A stretch of 26,434 nucleotides of DNA from an uncultured Clostridia bacterium (lineage in GTDB: Bacteria > Bacillota > Clostridia > Christensenellales > Borkfalkiaceae). Below, piece by piece: positions 14,871-22,386 of the stretch; the first letter of the stretch is position 1; each line of letters starts with the position of its first letter. The DNA is taken from contig CALVXL010000043.1 in assembly GCA_944369635.1 (NCBI GenBank), positions 1-26,434 on the forward strand. Direction: 5' to 3'. Position numbers and translations under genes: made by a program. The notes under the pieces are model-generated. The model saw nothing but the letters and a program-made list of their open reading frames with translations. It searched no databases and was not told the origin of the DNA.

Positions 14871-17792
14871 TTATTTTCCCGGCTCCGTCAGCGTAACCGC
14901 GCCGATATAAATACCCGTGCCGACCGCAAACGCGGAACCGTCCGTATTGGTCACCGTAACAAAACTGATTTCCCACTTGTTGTTGTCGTACGTTGCCCAC
15001 GCGCTGGCTTCAACCCATTTTACACAGACTTTCGCATAGCCTTCGGAATTTGCCGCGATGGTAGTGGTATACGTTCCCGACGGGCGATCGCACGTCACCG
15101 TAATTTCCTTATCCGTGGGATTTTTGATCCACATATACGCTTCGAATTCTCCCGAAGCGTTTTCGGGGATGTTCTGCCCTTTTACGAAACGCATCTGGAA
15201 AGATGTCGTGCTCTCCGCCGCGGACTGGATATAAAAACTTCCCTCCGCCGAAGCGTTGTTTTCGTCCTTTGCTCCCTTTACATAGGAATAATCATACGCC
15301 GCCCTGTGTCCGCCGTGCGGGTTGAAATGGAATCCGCCCTCGCTGCTTTCAAACGCAAAGACGCTGTCGCTGCCGTACACACCGCCCGTAATCGTGCCGA
15401 TGTAGAACGGTCCGCCGTCTTTGCTGCTGTCGTCGGCCAGGATAAATTCGATGACGTGATCGGGATTTTGCATCCAGTCATCCTGCCAGATCTCCGTCCA
15501 CATCGGCATGGAGCAGTCCATCGTAATATACTGCCATTGTCCAGGACTTACCGTCTGGTTATGGTTGTTTTTCTGCAAAAGATTGATCACCGATTCCTTG
15601 CTTCCGGCGTTATAAAACCAGAAACCTATGTAATCGAACTGCGACAAATCGTTGATCGCCGAAGAAATGACGAACGTAGGCATATTGTTGGGCGTCCCGA
15701 CGATTTTAACGGCGTTTGCGAGTTCTTCCGCGGACGGCTTTTCATAACCTTCCGCACCTTCGGGCAAAACGGCGTTGGGAACCAACTCCAGCGTGACGCG
15801 CTTTCCGTAGCTTCTAATCTGGTGCATACCCTCTTCGTCGTCGAGATAAGCGATGACGTTTTCACGCGCCTCGATATCCGATACGTACAGCGCGATTTTC
15901 TGTACGTTCGAATTGCCTGTTTCGCCCTTGGCTTCCACTACGTAATACCAATCTCCTGCGACATCGGGCGTTAAAACGCCGTCGGTGATTGCAACGCTCG
16001 AACCGTCGGGACGGAGCGCCGACCAGGAAATATATTCTTCGCCGAGCGCTTCGCCGCCCAAAGTGATTTCACAATCGGGAATGACGATCGGCTCGCCCGC
16101 CACCGCAAACCTGGGCGTGTTCTTCACCGTTATTACGGGTGAAGAGTCGCCGATTACCGCTCCGATGTAGAATCCGTCGCCGGCGGCAAAGTTGCTGTCA
16201 TCCGTATAATAAACATCCAAAAAGAACATCTGCCAGGGATTGTTATCGAAACGCATCCACGCATTGTCCTTATCGCTTCTGATCACCATAGGCACATACG
16301 CGGAGGACTTAGGCGCAACCGTTCCCGTTATTTTAACGCTTTCCGACGTTTCGGTCACAAATTTCAGCGTTTTCGTTTCGTGCGGGTTATAGACCCACGC
16401 TTTGACAAAATAATCTTTCACGAGGGAAGCGTCCGCCGTAACGTTCTTAGCCTTGATGAAACGCGCCTGAATGCTGGACGTGTTCTTGATTGCAAAGAAA
16501 TGCGTGCTGCCGACGCCGCCATCTTCTTTAACTGCCGTCGTATAGGAGTAACCGCTGACGTCGCGGTGCGCAACGTGGGTGTTCATATGCATTCTGCCTT
16601 CGGGCAAATCGAACGCAAAGACCGCATCGGAAGAATAATGATATCCGGAAATGCCGCCGATATAAAGCGCCCCGTCGAAAGAAGTCTGCTGAATATCGTC
16701 GTACAAGCTGAGTTCGACAACATGATCGAAGGGTTGCATTGCGTTCCACGCTTCGTTATACTGGTCCGCGCCGCAATAAAGCGCCATGAACTGCCACTGT
16801 TTGGGCTGAATGGTGTTCTGATTGAGGTTTGCAAAGCTGATATTCAGCGAAACGACGAGCGATGAATCGTTATATGCCCAGAACCCGATATAATCGTACC
16901 CGGACAAATCGTAGATCGTGGGGCTGATCAGTATGGAAGCACGCACGCCCTCCGCAGGATCGACTTTCAGCGCGCCTTTCAGCTCTTCGGCGGAGGGTTT
17001 GGGGAATTCCTCGCTGCCCTCAGGTAAATTCTCGTTCGTGACATAAGACAAATCTTCGTCTCTGTTTGCGAAAGGACGCACCTGTTGCATACCCCATTCT
17101 TCGTCGAGATAAGCGATTTTATCTTCCACCGGATCTTCGTCGATGACGGTGAGGTCGTATTGTTTTTCCACCGTGTTGCCGCCGAGGTCGGTCACTTTGA
17201 TCTTATAGGTCCATTTGCCGACCGTATCCGCGGTAAACCAGCCGTCTTCCGCCGTAGCTTCGGACCCGTCGGGACGAAGAATCTTTAAATCTATGTTTTC
17301 TTCGGGAATATCGTTATTATCCTCGATCGTGAATTCCGGCACGGGAACTTTTTGGTTCAGAAGCGCGAAATTCGCGATCATTTTATCGCCTACGGTAGGC
17401 GCTTCACTGTCCGAACACTGGAAGGCTTTTACCGCGTCCGCCACGCCTTCTTTCGCGCAGGTATACGTTACTTTATAATTGCCGGGAATATTCGGCACCA
17501 AAAACATGCCGCCCATTACGTTGGCATTGCCGCCGTTCGGGTCCGCAACGCTTTTGACGGATACTTTGTATTCATTGCCCGTCATCTTTTCTCCTTTCTT
17601 ATCGACGACATCGGGAATGGCAATCGTATACGTCTTGCCGAGCTCCGCCATAGGCAGACTCAGCGTTTCCACGTCGATCTTGTAATCGGAATCGGGAGTC
17701 GGATTTTTCTCCCCTCTGTTACAAGCGACAAATACCGCCGAAAGTACGAATAACATCATGACTACGGCTACTGCTGACAATAACTTTTTCAT
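14871..17792 (-). CDS. Lipoprotein of unknown function made of a tandemly duplicated module
   Basis: The 973-aa product has a lipoprotein signal (MKKLLSAVAVV, Cys24 in VFVAC). After a lead domain (about 38-130), the protein is two copies of one unit of about 400 residues: copy A about 145-547, copy B about 555-967. Each copy starts with an Ig-like domain holding an LRPDGS motif (172-177; 593-598) followed by a stretch opening IAYLDEEWGMQQVR or IAYLDDEEGMHQIR. Both then share KPSAEEL, YDYIGFWAY or FDYIGFWFY, QWQFMALYC or QWQYITMDC, VFAF and GxYIGAV. The pattern looks like all-beta carbohydrate-binding folds with no catalytic motif that I can see. AGGAGG precedes the ATG. It follows the sugar-binding lipoprotein gene by 35 bp, so a glycan-capture role is likely but inferred. 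Confidence 0.7.
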   Translation of the reverse strand: MKKLLSAVAVVMMLFVLSAVFVACNRGEKNPTPDSDYKIDVETLSLPMAELGKTYTIAIPDVVDKKGEKMTGNEYKVSVKSVADPNGGNANVMGGMFLVPNIPGNYKVTYTCAKEGVADAVKAFQCSDSEAPTVGDKMIANFALLNQKVPVPEFTIEDNNDIPEENIDLKILRPDGSEATAEDGWFTADTVGKWTYKIKVTDLGGNTVEKQYDLTVIDEDPVEDKIAYLDEEWGMQQVRPFANRDEDLSYVTNENLPEGSEEFPKPSAEELKGALKVDPAEGVRASILISPTIYDLSGYDYIGFWAYNDSSLVVSLNISFANLNQNTIQPKQWQFMALYCGADQYNEAWNAMQPFDHVVELSLYDDIQQTSFDGALYIGGISGYHYSSDAVFAFDLPEGRMHMNTHVAHRDVSGYSYTTAVKEDGGVGSTHFFAIKNTSSIQARFIKAKNVTADASLVKDYFVKAWVYNPHETKTLKFVTETSESVKITGTVAPKSSAYVPMVIRSDKDNAWMRFDNNPWQMFFLDVYYTDDSNFAAGDGFYIGAVIGDSSPVITVKNTPRFAVAGEPIVIPDCEITLGGEALGEEYISWSALRPDGSSVAITDGVLTPDVAGDWYYVVEAKGETGNSNVQKIALYVSDIEARENVIAYLDDEEGMHQIRSYGKRVTLELVPNAVLPEGAEGYEKPSAEELANAVKIVGTPNNMPTFVISSAINDLSQFDYIGFWFYNAGSKESVINLLQKNNHNQTVSPGQWQYITMDCSMPMWTEIWQDDWMQNPDHVIEFILADDSSKDGGPFYIGTITGGVYGSDSVFAFESSEGGFHFNPHGGHRAAYDYSYVKGAKDENNASAEGSFYIQSAAESTTSFQMRFVKGQNIPENASGEFEAYMWIKNPTDKEITVTCDRPSGTYTTTIAANSEGYAKVCVKWVEASAWATYDNNKWEISFVTVTNTDGSAFAVGTGIYIGAVTLTEPGK

Positions 17793-17827
17793 ACAAATTC
17801 CTCCTGAATTATTTTTTATAGATGAAG

Positions 17828-19402
17828 TTATTTGATAAGTCTCAAAAGATCGGGATTTTCCGCATTGATTTTGGTGAAGCGCTGCTGCATTTCAGCCGGC
17901 GTTTCCGTTTTATGGAAGAACTGTCCTTCCACATAACCGACGTCTTTCAATCCGCCGGCATACATGATCGGGTATTTCTGATTATTTGCGACCATATGGA
18001 AATCGTCGCCCATCGCTTCCTTGACCGACTCCGTAAAGCTGTTGAACACGAAATCGGTCGTATCGAACCCGTAAGGCATGCTGAGTCCCAACTGATCCAT
18101 GGTAAAGAGCGCCTGCGCGGTATCTCCGGCAACGAACTTCAAAAACTGTTCCGCAAGTTTATACTGCGCGCCGTTTTTGTTGAGCCGCGGTACAACCATG
18201 ACGTGCTGATCGGCCGTAACCTGCCCCGTATAACGCAGAACGGAAATGCGATCGTAATCCGCTTCGCTCACCCCCAAAGACGCGTTCCATTCTTCCTTTG
18301 CGTCCACAGCGGAAACGACATTTCTCAAGGTCTCTTCCGAAACGTTTTCCGTTTCCAGTGTTTCGGTTATGCTGGAAATGATGGGTATTTTCATAAAGCG
18401 TATGTCCACGCCCGCCTTTTCGATGTCGTCCTGCATTTCTTTATAGACCCAGTCGCCGTTGATCATAAATGCAGACTTGGTCGTATCGTCGCCGTAACCG
18501 AGCCCCAAAAAGACCCTCTGCGCCTGCTGAAAAGTCAGATAATCGCATTTATTGTAGGAATATCCGCCGTAATCTACCGCCATGTATATGGGATACAGAA
18601 CTTCCAGCGCGGCGAGCCTGCCGGGATCGTCGAACGTTTTATATAAATCTTCCTTCGTCTCGCTCTTTTTATAGGTGATCGAGCCGTCGGGATTGGTTTC
18701 GGGATAATAGCCGAGGTAATAATAGTCCCTGCGCTCGCCGGAATACTGATTCCAAAGCGTCTGGAACACGTTATTCGAATAACTGCCTTCCGTATACATG
18801 ACAAAAGGAGCTACGGTGCCGTTGCTCGTCGTCAGAACGTCTTCACAAAGTTCCAGCAATTCGTCCGTCGTGCGCGGCATGGAATAATTTCCTTCGCCGA
18901 AAACTTCGTCGAGGATCGTTTTGTTATAAACGAACCCGGCAAACCCCGTCGTCCACGGCATCTGATAAACCTTTCCGTCATCCGTTTCGTAGTATTCCCA
19001 GATGGATTGATTCATCCTCTCTTTCAGCGACACGTCATAACCTTCCTGTACGGAATTGAACACTTCGGAAAGATCGTATAAATATCCGTCGTTCTGATTT
19101 GCGAACATGGAATCTACCGATACGATGATGTCGGACGTATTCGCGGTGGAGCGCACGATGGCTTTGATGGCGTCGCGGTCGGTGGTTTCCGTGATTTTTA
19201 CCTTACAGTTCGTATACTCTTTTTCGTACGCCGCGGCAATATCGTAAAGCCACTGCACGCCGTAACCCGCTTTAAGAATTTTGATTTCCAGCGTTCCTTC
19301 GTAATATCCCTGTTCGTTCAGTTTTTCCGTATTTCGCTGATTACAAGCCGTCATTGTGAAAATTAAGACGACGCAAAGCAGGATACTGAGTAGTTTTTTC
19401 AT
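17828..19402 (-). CDS. ABC-type sugar-binding lipoprotein (family 1 extracellular solute-binding protein)
   Basis: The 524-aa lipoprotein (MKKLLSILLC, lipobox TMTAC, Cys20) is the substrate-binding part of an ABC importer. Features of the family 1 binding proteins are clear: the first strand GTLEIKILKAGYG with WLYDIAAAYEKEY, then the ligand-side YQMPWTTGFAGFVYNKTILDEVFG block (near 150-170), the AFMINGDWVYKEM stretch, and a C-terminal LAEQFLKFVAGDTAQ helix. The length is on the long side of the family, as in oligosaccharide binders. AGGAGG precedes the start. No permease or ATPase gene lies in the window, so its partners must be elsewhere. It is 118 bp after nanA; that gap holds a GCGGCG/CGCCGC stem without a T run. 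The ligand may be a sialylated or mannose-containing oligosaccharide, judged by neighbours only. Confidence 0.88.
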   Translation of the reverse strand: MKKLLSILLCVVLIFTMTACNQRNTEKLNEQGYYEGTLEIKILKAGYGVQWLYDIAAAYEKEYTNCKVKITETTDRDAIKAIVRSTANTSDIIVSVDSMFANQNDGYLYDLSEVFNSVQEGYDVSLKERMNQSIWEYYETDDGKVYQMPWTTGFAGFVYNKTILDEVFGEGNYSMPRTTDELLELCEDVLTTSNGTVAPFVMYTEGSYSNNVFQTLWNQYSGERRDYYYLGYYPETNPDGSITYKKSETKEDLYKTFDDPGRLAALEVLYPIYMAVDYGGYSYNKCDYLTFQQAQRVFLGLGYGDDTTKSAFMINGDWVYKEMQDDIEKAGVDIRFMKIPIISSITETLETENVSEETLRNVVSAVDAKEEWNASLGVSEADYDRISVLRYTGQVTADQHVMVVPRLNKNGAQYKLAEQFLKFVAGDTAQALFTMDQLGLSMPYGFDTTDFVFNSFTESVKEAMGDDFHMVANNQKYPIMYAGGLKDVGYVEGQFFHKTETPAEMQQRFTKINAENPDLLRLIK

Positions 19403-19520
19403 TTTTGCTCCTCCTTTTTCTGATTTTTTCGCGGCTCTTTGCTTTTTACCGCTTGCGCGGCGTTCTGCTGCGCCGCCAAAATCCTTTTACGATATCAAAA
19501 AGCGAACTTTCGGCGCATTT

Positions 19521-20387
19521 TTACAAAACGCCTTCTTTTTGCAGCGCGATTTTGATTTTCGCTTCATCCGCCGCCGTCAGTTTTCTGAACGGTCTGCGGG
19601 CGTGTCCGCACGGAATATCCATCAATGACAAAACGTATTTTATGCTTTCGATCAGGCCGCATTCGCACACACAACGCACGAGCTCGTTCACGCCGTGCTG
19701 TATTTTCAGGGCTTCTTTCATGCGATTGCCGTCGAAAAGCTCTTTGATTTTGATAAAATTTTTCACCATGAAGTTGAACGTGGAACCGATTCCGCCGTCC
19801 GCACCCGCCGCCAGCGCGGAAAGAAAATCTTCGTCCTTTCCCGAATAGACGATCTTCCCCGTATGCGAACGGATCTGTTCGAGAACGAAATAGTCGGTAT
19901 CGGTGAATTTTATGTATTCCACGCGATCGTCGGCAAGAAGCGTTTCCAGCTGCGAAACCGTAAAACCGTTGTTCGTAAGGTCGGGAATGTTATAGATCAT
20001 CATCGGCAATTTTGTCTTTCGCGCAAGGTCGTGGTAATACGCCGCGATTTCGTCAAACGAAAAGCGAAAGTAAAACGGCGGTACGCTGGAAACGGCGTTC
20101 GCGCCCGCTTTTTCCGCATGCGCGGCGAGCGTTTCCGCAGGGATTGAGCCGACCGTTCCGATATTTGCAATGACGAATGCCCCGTCCGCCGCCTTCACCA
20201 CGGTTTCGAGCGCGGCCATCCGCTCTTCCTCGCTCATCAAAAAACATTCCGCCGACGATCCGCCCGCGTAAATCCCGTCCGCACCGCTGTCCAGCACAAA
20301 GCGGACAAGCTTTTTCAAAGCTTCGTGATCCACGCTCTCGTCTTTTTTGAATGGCGTTACAACGGGCACTAAAATCTTGTTGTTCAT
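19521..20387 (-). CDS. nanA: N-acetylneuraminate lyase family aldolase
   Basis: The 288-aa cytoplasmic enzyme belongs to the DapA/NanA class I aldolases. It should split N-acetylneuraminate into N-acetylmannosamine and pyruvate through a Schiff base. Seen in sequence: the GGSSAECFLMS block (42-52) for the pyruvate carboxylate, PPFYFRFSFDEI (103-114) that favours NanA over DapA, Tyr132 in MIYNIPDLT, Lys160 in YIKFTDTD, and GIGSTFN (199-205). The length is normal. The ATG at 20387 follows AGGAGGA and overlaps the upstream stop as ATGA; an earlier in-frame ATG would run into that gene. Coupling with a BNR sialidase-like gene supports sialic acid as substrate, though another 2-keto-3-deoxy acid is possible. 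Confidence 0.8.
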   Translation of the reverse strand: MNNKILVPVVTPFKKDESVDHEALKKLVRFVLDSGADGIYAGGSSAECFLMSEEERMAALETVVKAADGAFVIANIGTVGSIPAETLAAHAEKAGANAVSSVPPFYFRFSFDEIAAYYHDLARKTKLPMMIYNIPDLTNNGFTVSQLETLLADDRVEYIKFTDTDYFVLEQIRSHTGKIVYSGKDEDFLSALAAGADGGIGSTFNFMVKNFIKIKELFDGNRMKEALKIQHGVNELVRCVCECGLIESIKYVLSLMDIPCGHARRPFRKLTAADEAKIKIALQKEGVL

Positions 20388-21478
20388 AATTCCTCCTCGA
20401 TATTCCATTTCGTAAACCAAATCGCCTGTCCGCCCGTTTTTTCAGACCGCTGATAATAAACGGTCAAAATCTCTCCGTCGCACAGTTCCGCGCTCGCGGG
20501 GTATCCGAGATCCCATCCGTCCCCGTCCGAACGCAGAATGATTTCTTTGCTCCAACTCTTTCCGCCGTCTTCGCTGATGCGGGCGCGCTGTCCGAACGGC
20601 GCGATCCTGCGCCCGTACGTCAGCACGATTTTTCCGCTTTTTGTCAATAGCAGGTGCGGCGGCGAACCGTGAAATTCTTCTTCCCCCACGGGAATGCGCT
20701 CCGGCACGGAAAAACTTTTTCCGCCGTCTTCCGAATAACACTGATAGATGGAAAACAGCCCTTCTTTCTGCGCACGGATATGTACCAGTATTCTGCCGTC
20801 CGCAAGTTCCAGCGCATGCGGTTCGCAAAACAGCACGCCGTCTTCCTTTTCTTTCTTTGGCAAAGGGATCCAAACCGGATCGGAAAAGGAAACGCAATCC
20901 CCCGTCGAAATGCAGCCGATCCTGTTTTCCTCGTCGCATTCCGCCCCGGTAACGTCCTCATGGTAAAAATTCCGCCCCACGTAAAGCAGTTTTCCGCCGC
21001 GCGTTTGTGTGAACCCGTGCGGCGACGTTACGGGTAATTTCCCCCAATGCTGCAAATTGCAGTCGCCGTCGAATACCGCGTAAAGCGATCCGAAGTATTT
21101 TCCTTCGTCGGCGTCGGATACCGTGGCGAGATATTCGTCGATCAGCTTTCTTTCGGAAGGCGGATACTCCCATTTTTCCTCGCATTTTTTCTGAAACAGT
21201 CGGGTATTGTTGAACGTGGTCAGCACAAACCCGCCGCGAAACGGCGTGACGCCCGCGTCGCGATCGTCCAAAGGCGTGTCGAATAAGACAAAGGGTTTGC
21301 TCCAGCTTTTTCCGTCGTCTTTTGAAATACTTGCGGCAACTTTTCCGAACGGACACACATGTTTCATTCTGAAACCTGAGCTGACCGCGATCAGCCGTCC
21401 GTCACGCAATCTGGCGATGCTCGGCCACATGAAGTTCTTTTTTCTGCCTCTGCCGGACATCACTATTCCGTGTTCCAT
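20384..21478 (-). CDS. BNR/Asp-box sialidase-like protein without signal peptide
   Basis: The 364-aa protein is a sialidase-like beta-propeller. Three Asp-box motifs are visible: SKDDGKSWS (52-60), SEDGGKSF (249-256) and SEDGGKSWS (302-310). Other propeller features are ARLRDGRLIAVSSG (22-35), EPHALELADGRILVH and GWDLGYPASAELCDGEILTVYY. There is no signal peptide, so it is probably cytoplasmic and would act on imported material. The usual RIP arginine near the N-terminus of GH33 sialidases is not evident (the place reads NFMWPSIAR), so true sialidase activity is open; it might act on a related glycan. AGGAGGAG precedes the ATG. It is the first gene of the locus and overlaps nanA by four bases. 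Confidence 0.7.
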   Translation of the reverse strand: MEHGIVMSGRGRKKNFMWPSIARLRDGRLIAVSSGFRMKHVCPFGKVAASISKDDGKSWSKPFVLFDTPLDDRDAGVTPFRGGFVLTTFNNTRLFQKKCEEKWEYPPSERKLIDEYLATVSDADEGKYFGSLYAVFDGDCNLQHWGKLPVTSPHGFTQTRGGKLLYVGRNFYHEDVTGAECDEENRIGCISTGDCVSFSDPVWIPLPKKEKEDGVLFCEPHALELADGRILVHIRAQKEGLFSIYQCYSEDGGKSFSVPERIPVGEEEFHGSPPHLLLTKSGKIVLTYGRRIAPFGQRARISEDGGKSWSKEIILRSDGDGWDLGYPASAELCDGEILTVYYQRSEKTGGQAIWFTKWNIEEEL

Positions 21479-21494
21479 AAATCTCCTCCTGCCA

Positions 21495-21520
21495 CGTGAT
21501 CAATTTAATCTTACATCACG
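21495..21520 (-). promoter_or_regulatory. Possible operator/promoter of the glycan operon
   Basis: An inverted repeat (CGTGAT at 21515-21520 and ATCACG at 21495-21500 on the minus strand, 14 bp between) lies 17 bp before the first gene's start and encloses a TAAGAT sequence that could be a -10 box. No good -35 box is visible. A repressor site is a reasonable but weak call. Confidence 0.35.
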
Positions 21521-21617
21521 ATCGGGAAAGAATCCATAACAAAAGATGACCGAAAATATAACAAAACTGCTTTCTTTCTTTTCTGCCGCATTCCTCCGTT
21601 CGCCGAAAATATTTTCC

Positions 21618-21646
21618 GCCCGAAAACAACCGTTTTCGGGCTTTTT
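21618..21646 (+). terminator. Terminator-like hairpin before the glycan operon
   Basis: A perfect 10-bp inverted repeat (arm GCCCGAAAAC 21618-21627, mate 21632-21641, loop AACC) is followed by T5 on the plus strand. No plus-strand gene ends here. On the minus strand, which carries the glycan operon, it lacks a T run. It could end a plus-strand transcript or belong to a minus-strand leader. Confidence 0.5.
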
Positions 21647-21727
21647 ACCGCTGCGTTTTTATTGTTTTGCGTTTATGCTTCCCGCATATACCGACGGCCG
21701 CATTTTGCTGATTATTTTATAACAAAA

Positions 21728-21759
21728 GGCGGACCTTTGCCGATCGGCAAAGGTCCGCC
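21728..21759 (-). terminator. Terminator of the MATE/cytidylate-kinase-like operon
   Basis: This is a perfect 32-bp palindrome (arm GGCGGACCTTTGCCGA and its mate). On the minus strand it is followed by TTTTGTTATAA. It lies 52 bp after the last stop of the operon. The rest of the 332-bp gap (21479-21810) shows a GCTTTCGCGAAAGC palindrome at 21782-21795 and nothing else that I can call. Confidence 0.8.
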
Positions 21760-21810
21760 CGCTCGCATCGCTTTTTTATCCGCTTTCGCGAAAGCAATTT
21801 TCCGCCTTTT

Positions 21811-22386
21811 TCAATAAAGTTCTTTGACGATCTTTACGCACGCGTCGATTCCCAGCGTGCCGCTGTTCAGCGTAAGATCGTAATTCTGCGCCCGCCCCCA
21901 TTTCATATTGGTATAAAAACGGTGATACGCCGCGCGGCGCTTATCCTTATCTTTTATCCTCTGCTCGGGTGATTGCGCGCGTTCCCCGTACACATTTACT
22001 ATGCGAGCCGCGCGGAACGCCATGTCCGCGTGAATAAACACTTTCAGGCAATCCGCCGTTTCCCGAAGAATATAATCCGCACAACGCCCCACGATCACAC
22101 AGGACTCCTTTTCGGCGATTTCCGTTATGATCTTGCATTGTACGTTCCAAAGATAATCCTCGTTGTTCAATCCGAATGCCCGATTGGAAAGAAAGGATAA
22201 ATATCCGCCCGAACCGTATTCGTCGCATTCCTTGATATACTCCGTATTGAATCCGCTTTCCTTTGCTATTTTCCCGATGAGCTCGCTGTCGTAACAGGGG
22301 ATTTTCAATTCTTCCGCGACCTTTTTGCCGATCGTTCTTCCGCCGCTTCCGAATTCGCGGCTGATGGTGATGATTCTGTTTTTCAT
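21811..22386 (-). CDS. Cytidylate-kinase-like family protein
   Basis: The 191-aa protein resembles the cytidylate-kinase-like P-loop family common in Clostridia, which is separate from the housekeeping Cmk and has no settled substrate. The N-terminus RIITISREFGSGGRTIGKKVAEEL carries a P-loop-type nucleotide site (GSGGRTIG, 13-20). CYDSELIGKIAKESGF (31-46) follows, then CVIVGRCADYIL, the usual second strand/loop, and an FIHADMAFRAARI LID-like stretch. The YHRFYTNMKWGRAQNYDLTLNSGTLG end is typical of the group. It starts at 22386 after GGGAGG and overlaps the MATE stop as ATGA, so the two are made together. This link suggests a role near export or stress, but that is speculative. Confidence 0.75.
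   Translation of the reverse strand: MKNRIITISREFGSGGRTIGKKVAEELKIPCYDSELIGKIAKESGFNTEYIKECDEYGSGGYLSFLSNRAFGLNNEDYLWNVQCKIITEIAEKESCVIVGRCADYILRETADCLKVFIHADMAFRAARIVNVYGERAQSPEQRIKDKDKRRAAYHRFYTNMKWGRAQNYDLTLNSGTLGIDACVKIVKELY

Noticed and set aside
14856..15974. A 372-codon plus-strand frame opposite the duplicated lipoprotein gene
   Set aside because: It is a mirror frame of a well-supported lipoprotein gene with signal peptide and internal repeats.
21494..21592. A 26-codon minus-strand frame before the sialidase-like gene, with GGAGG directly upstream
   Set aside because: The ribosome site is only two bases from the ATG and the frame overlaps the proposed operator; too weak to call.
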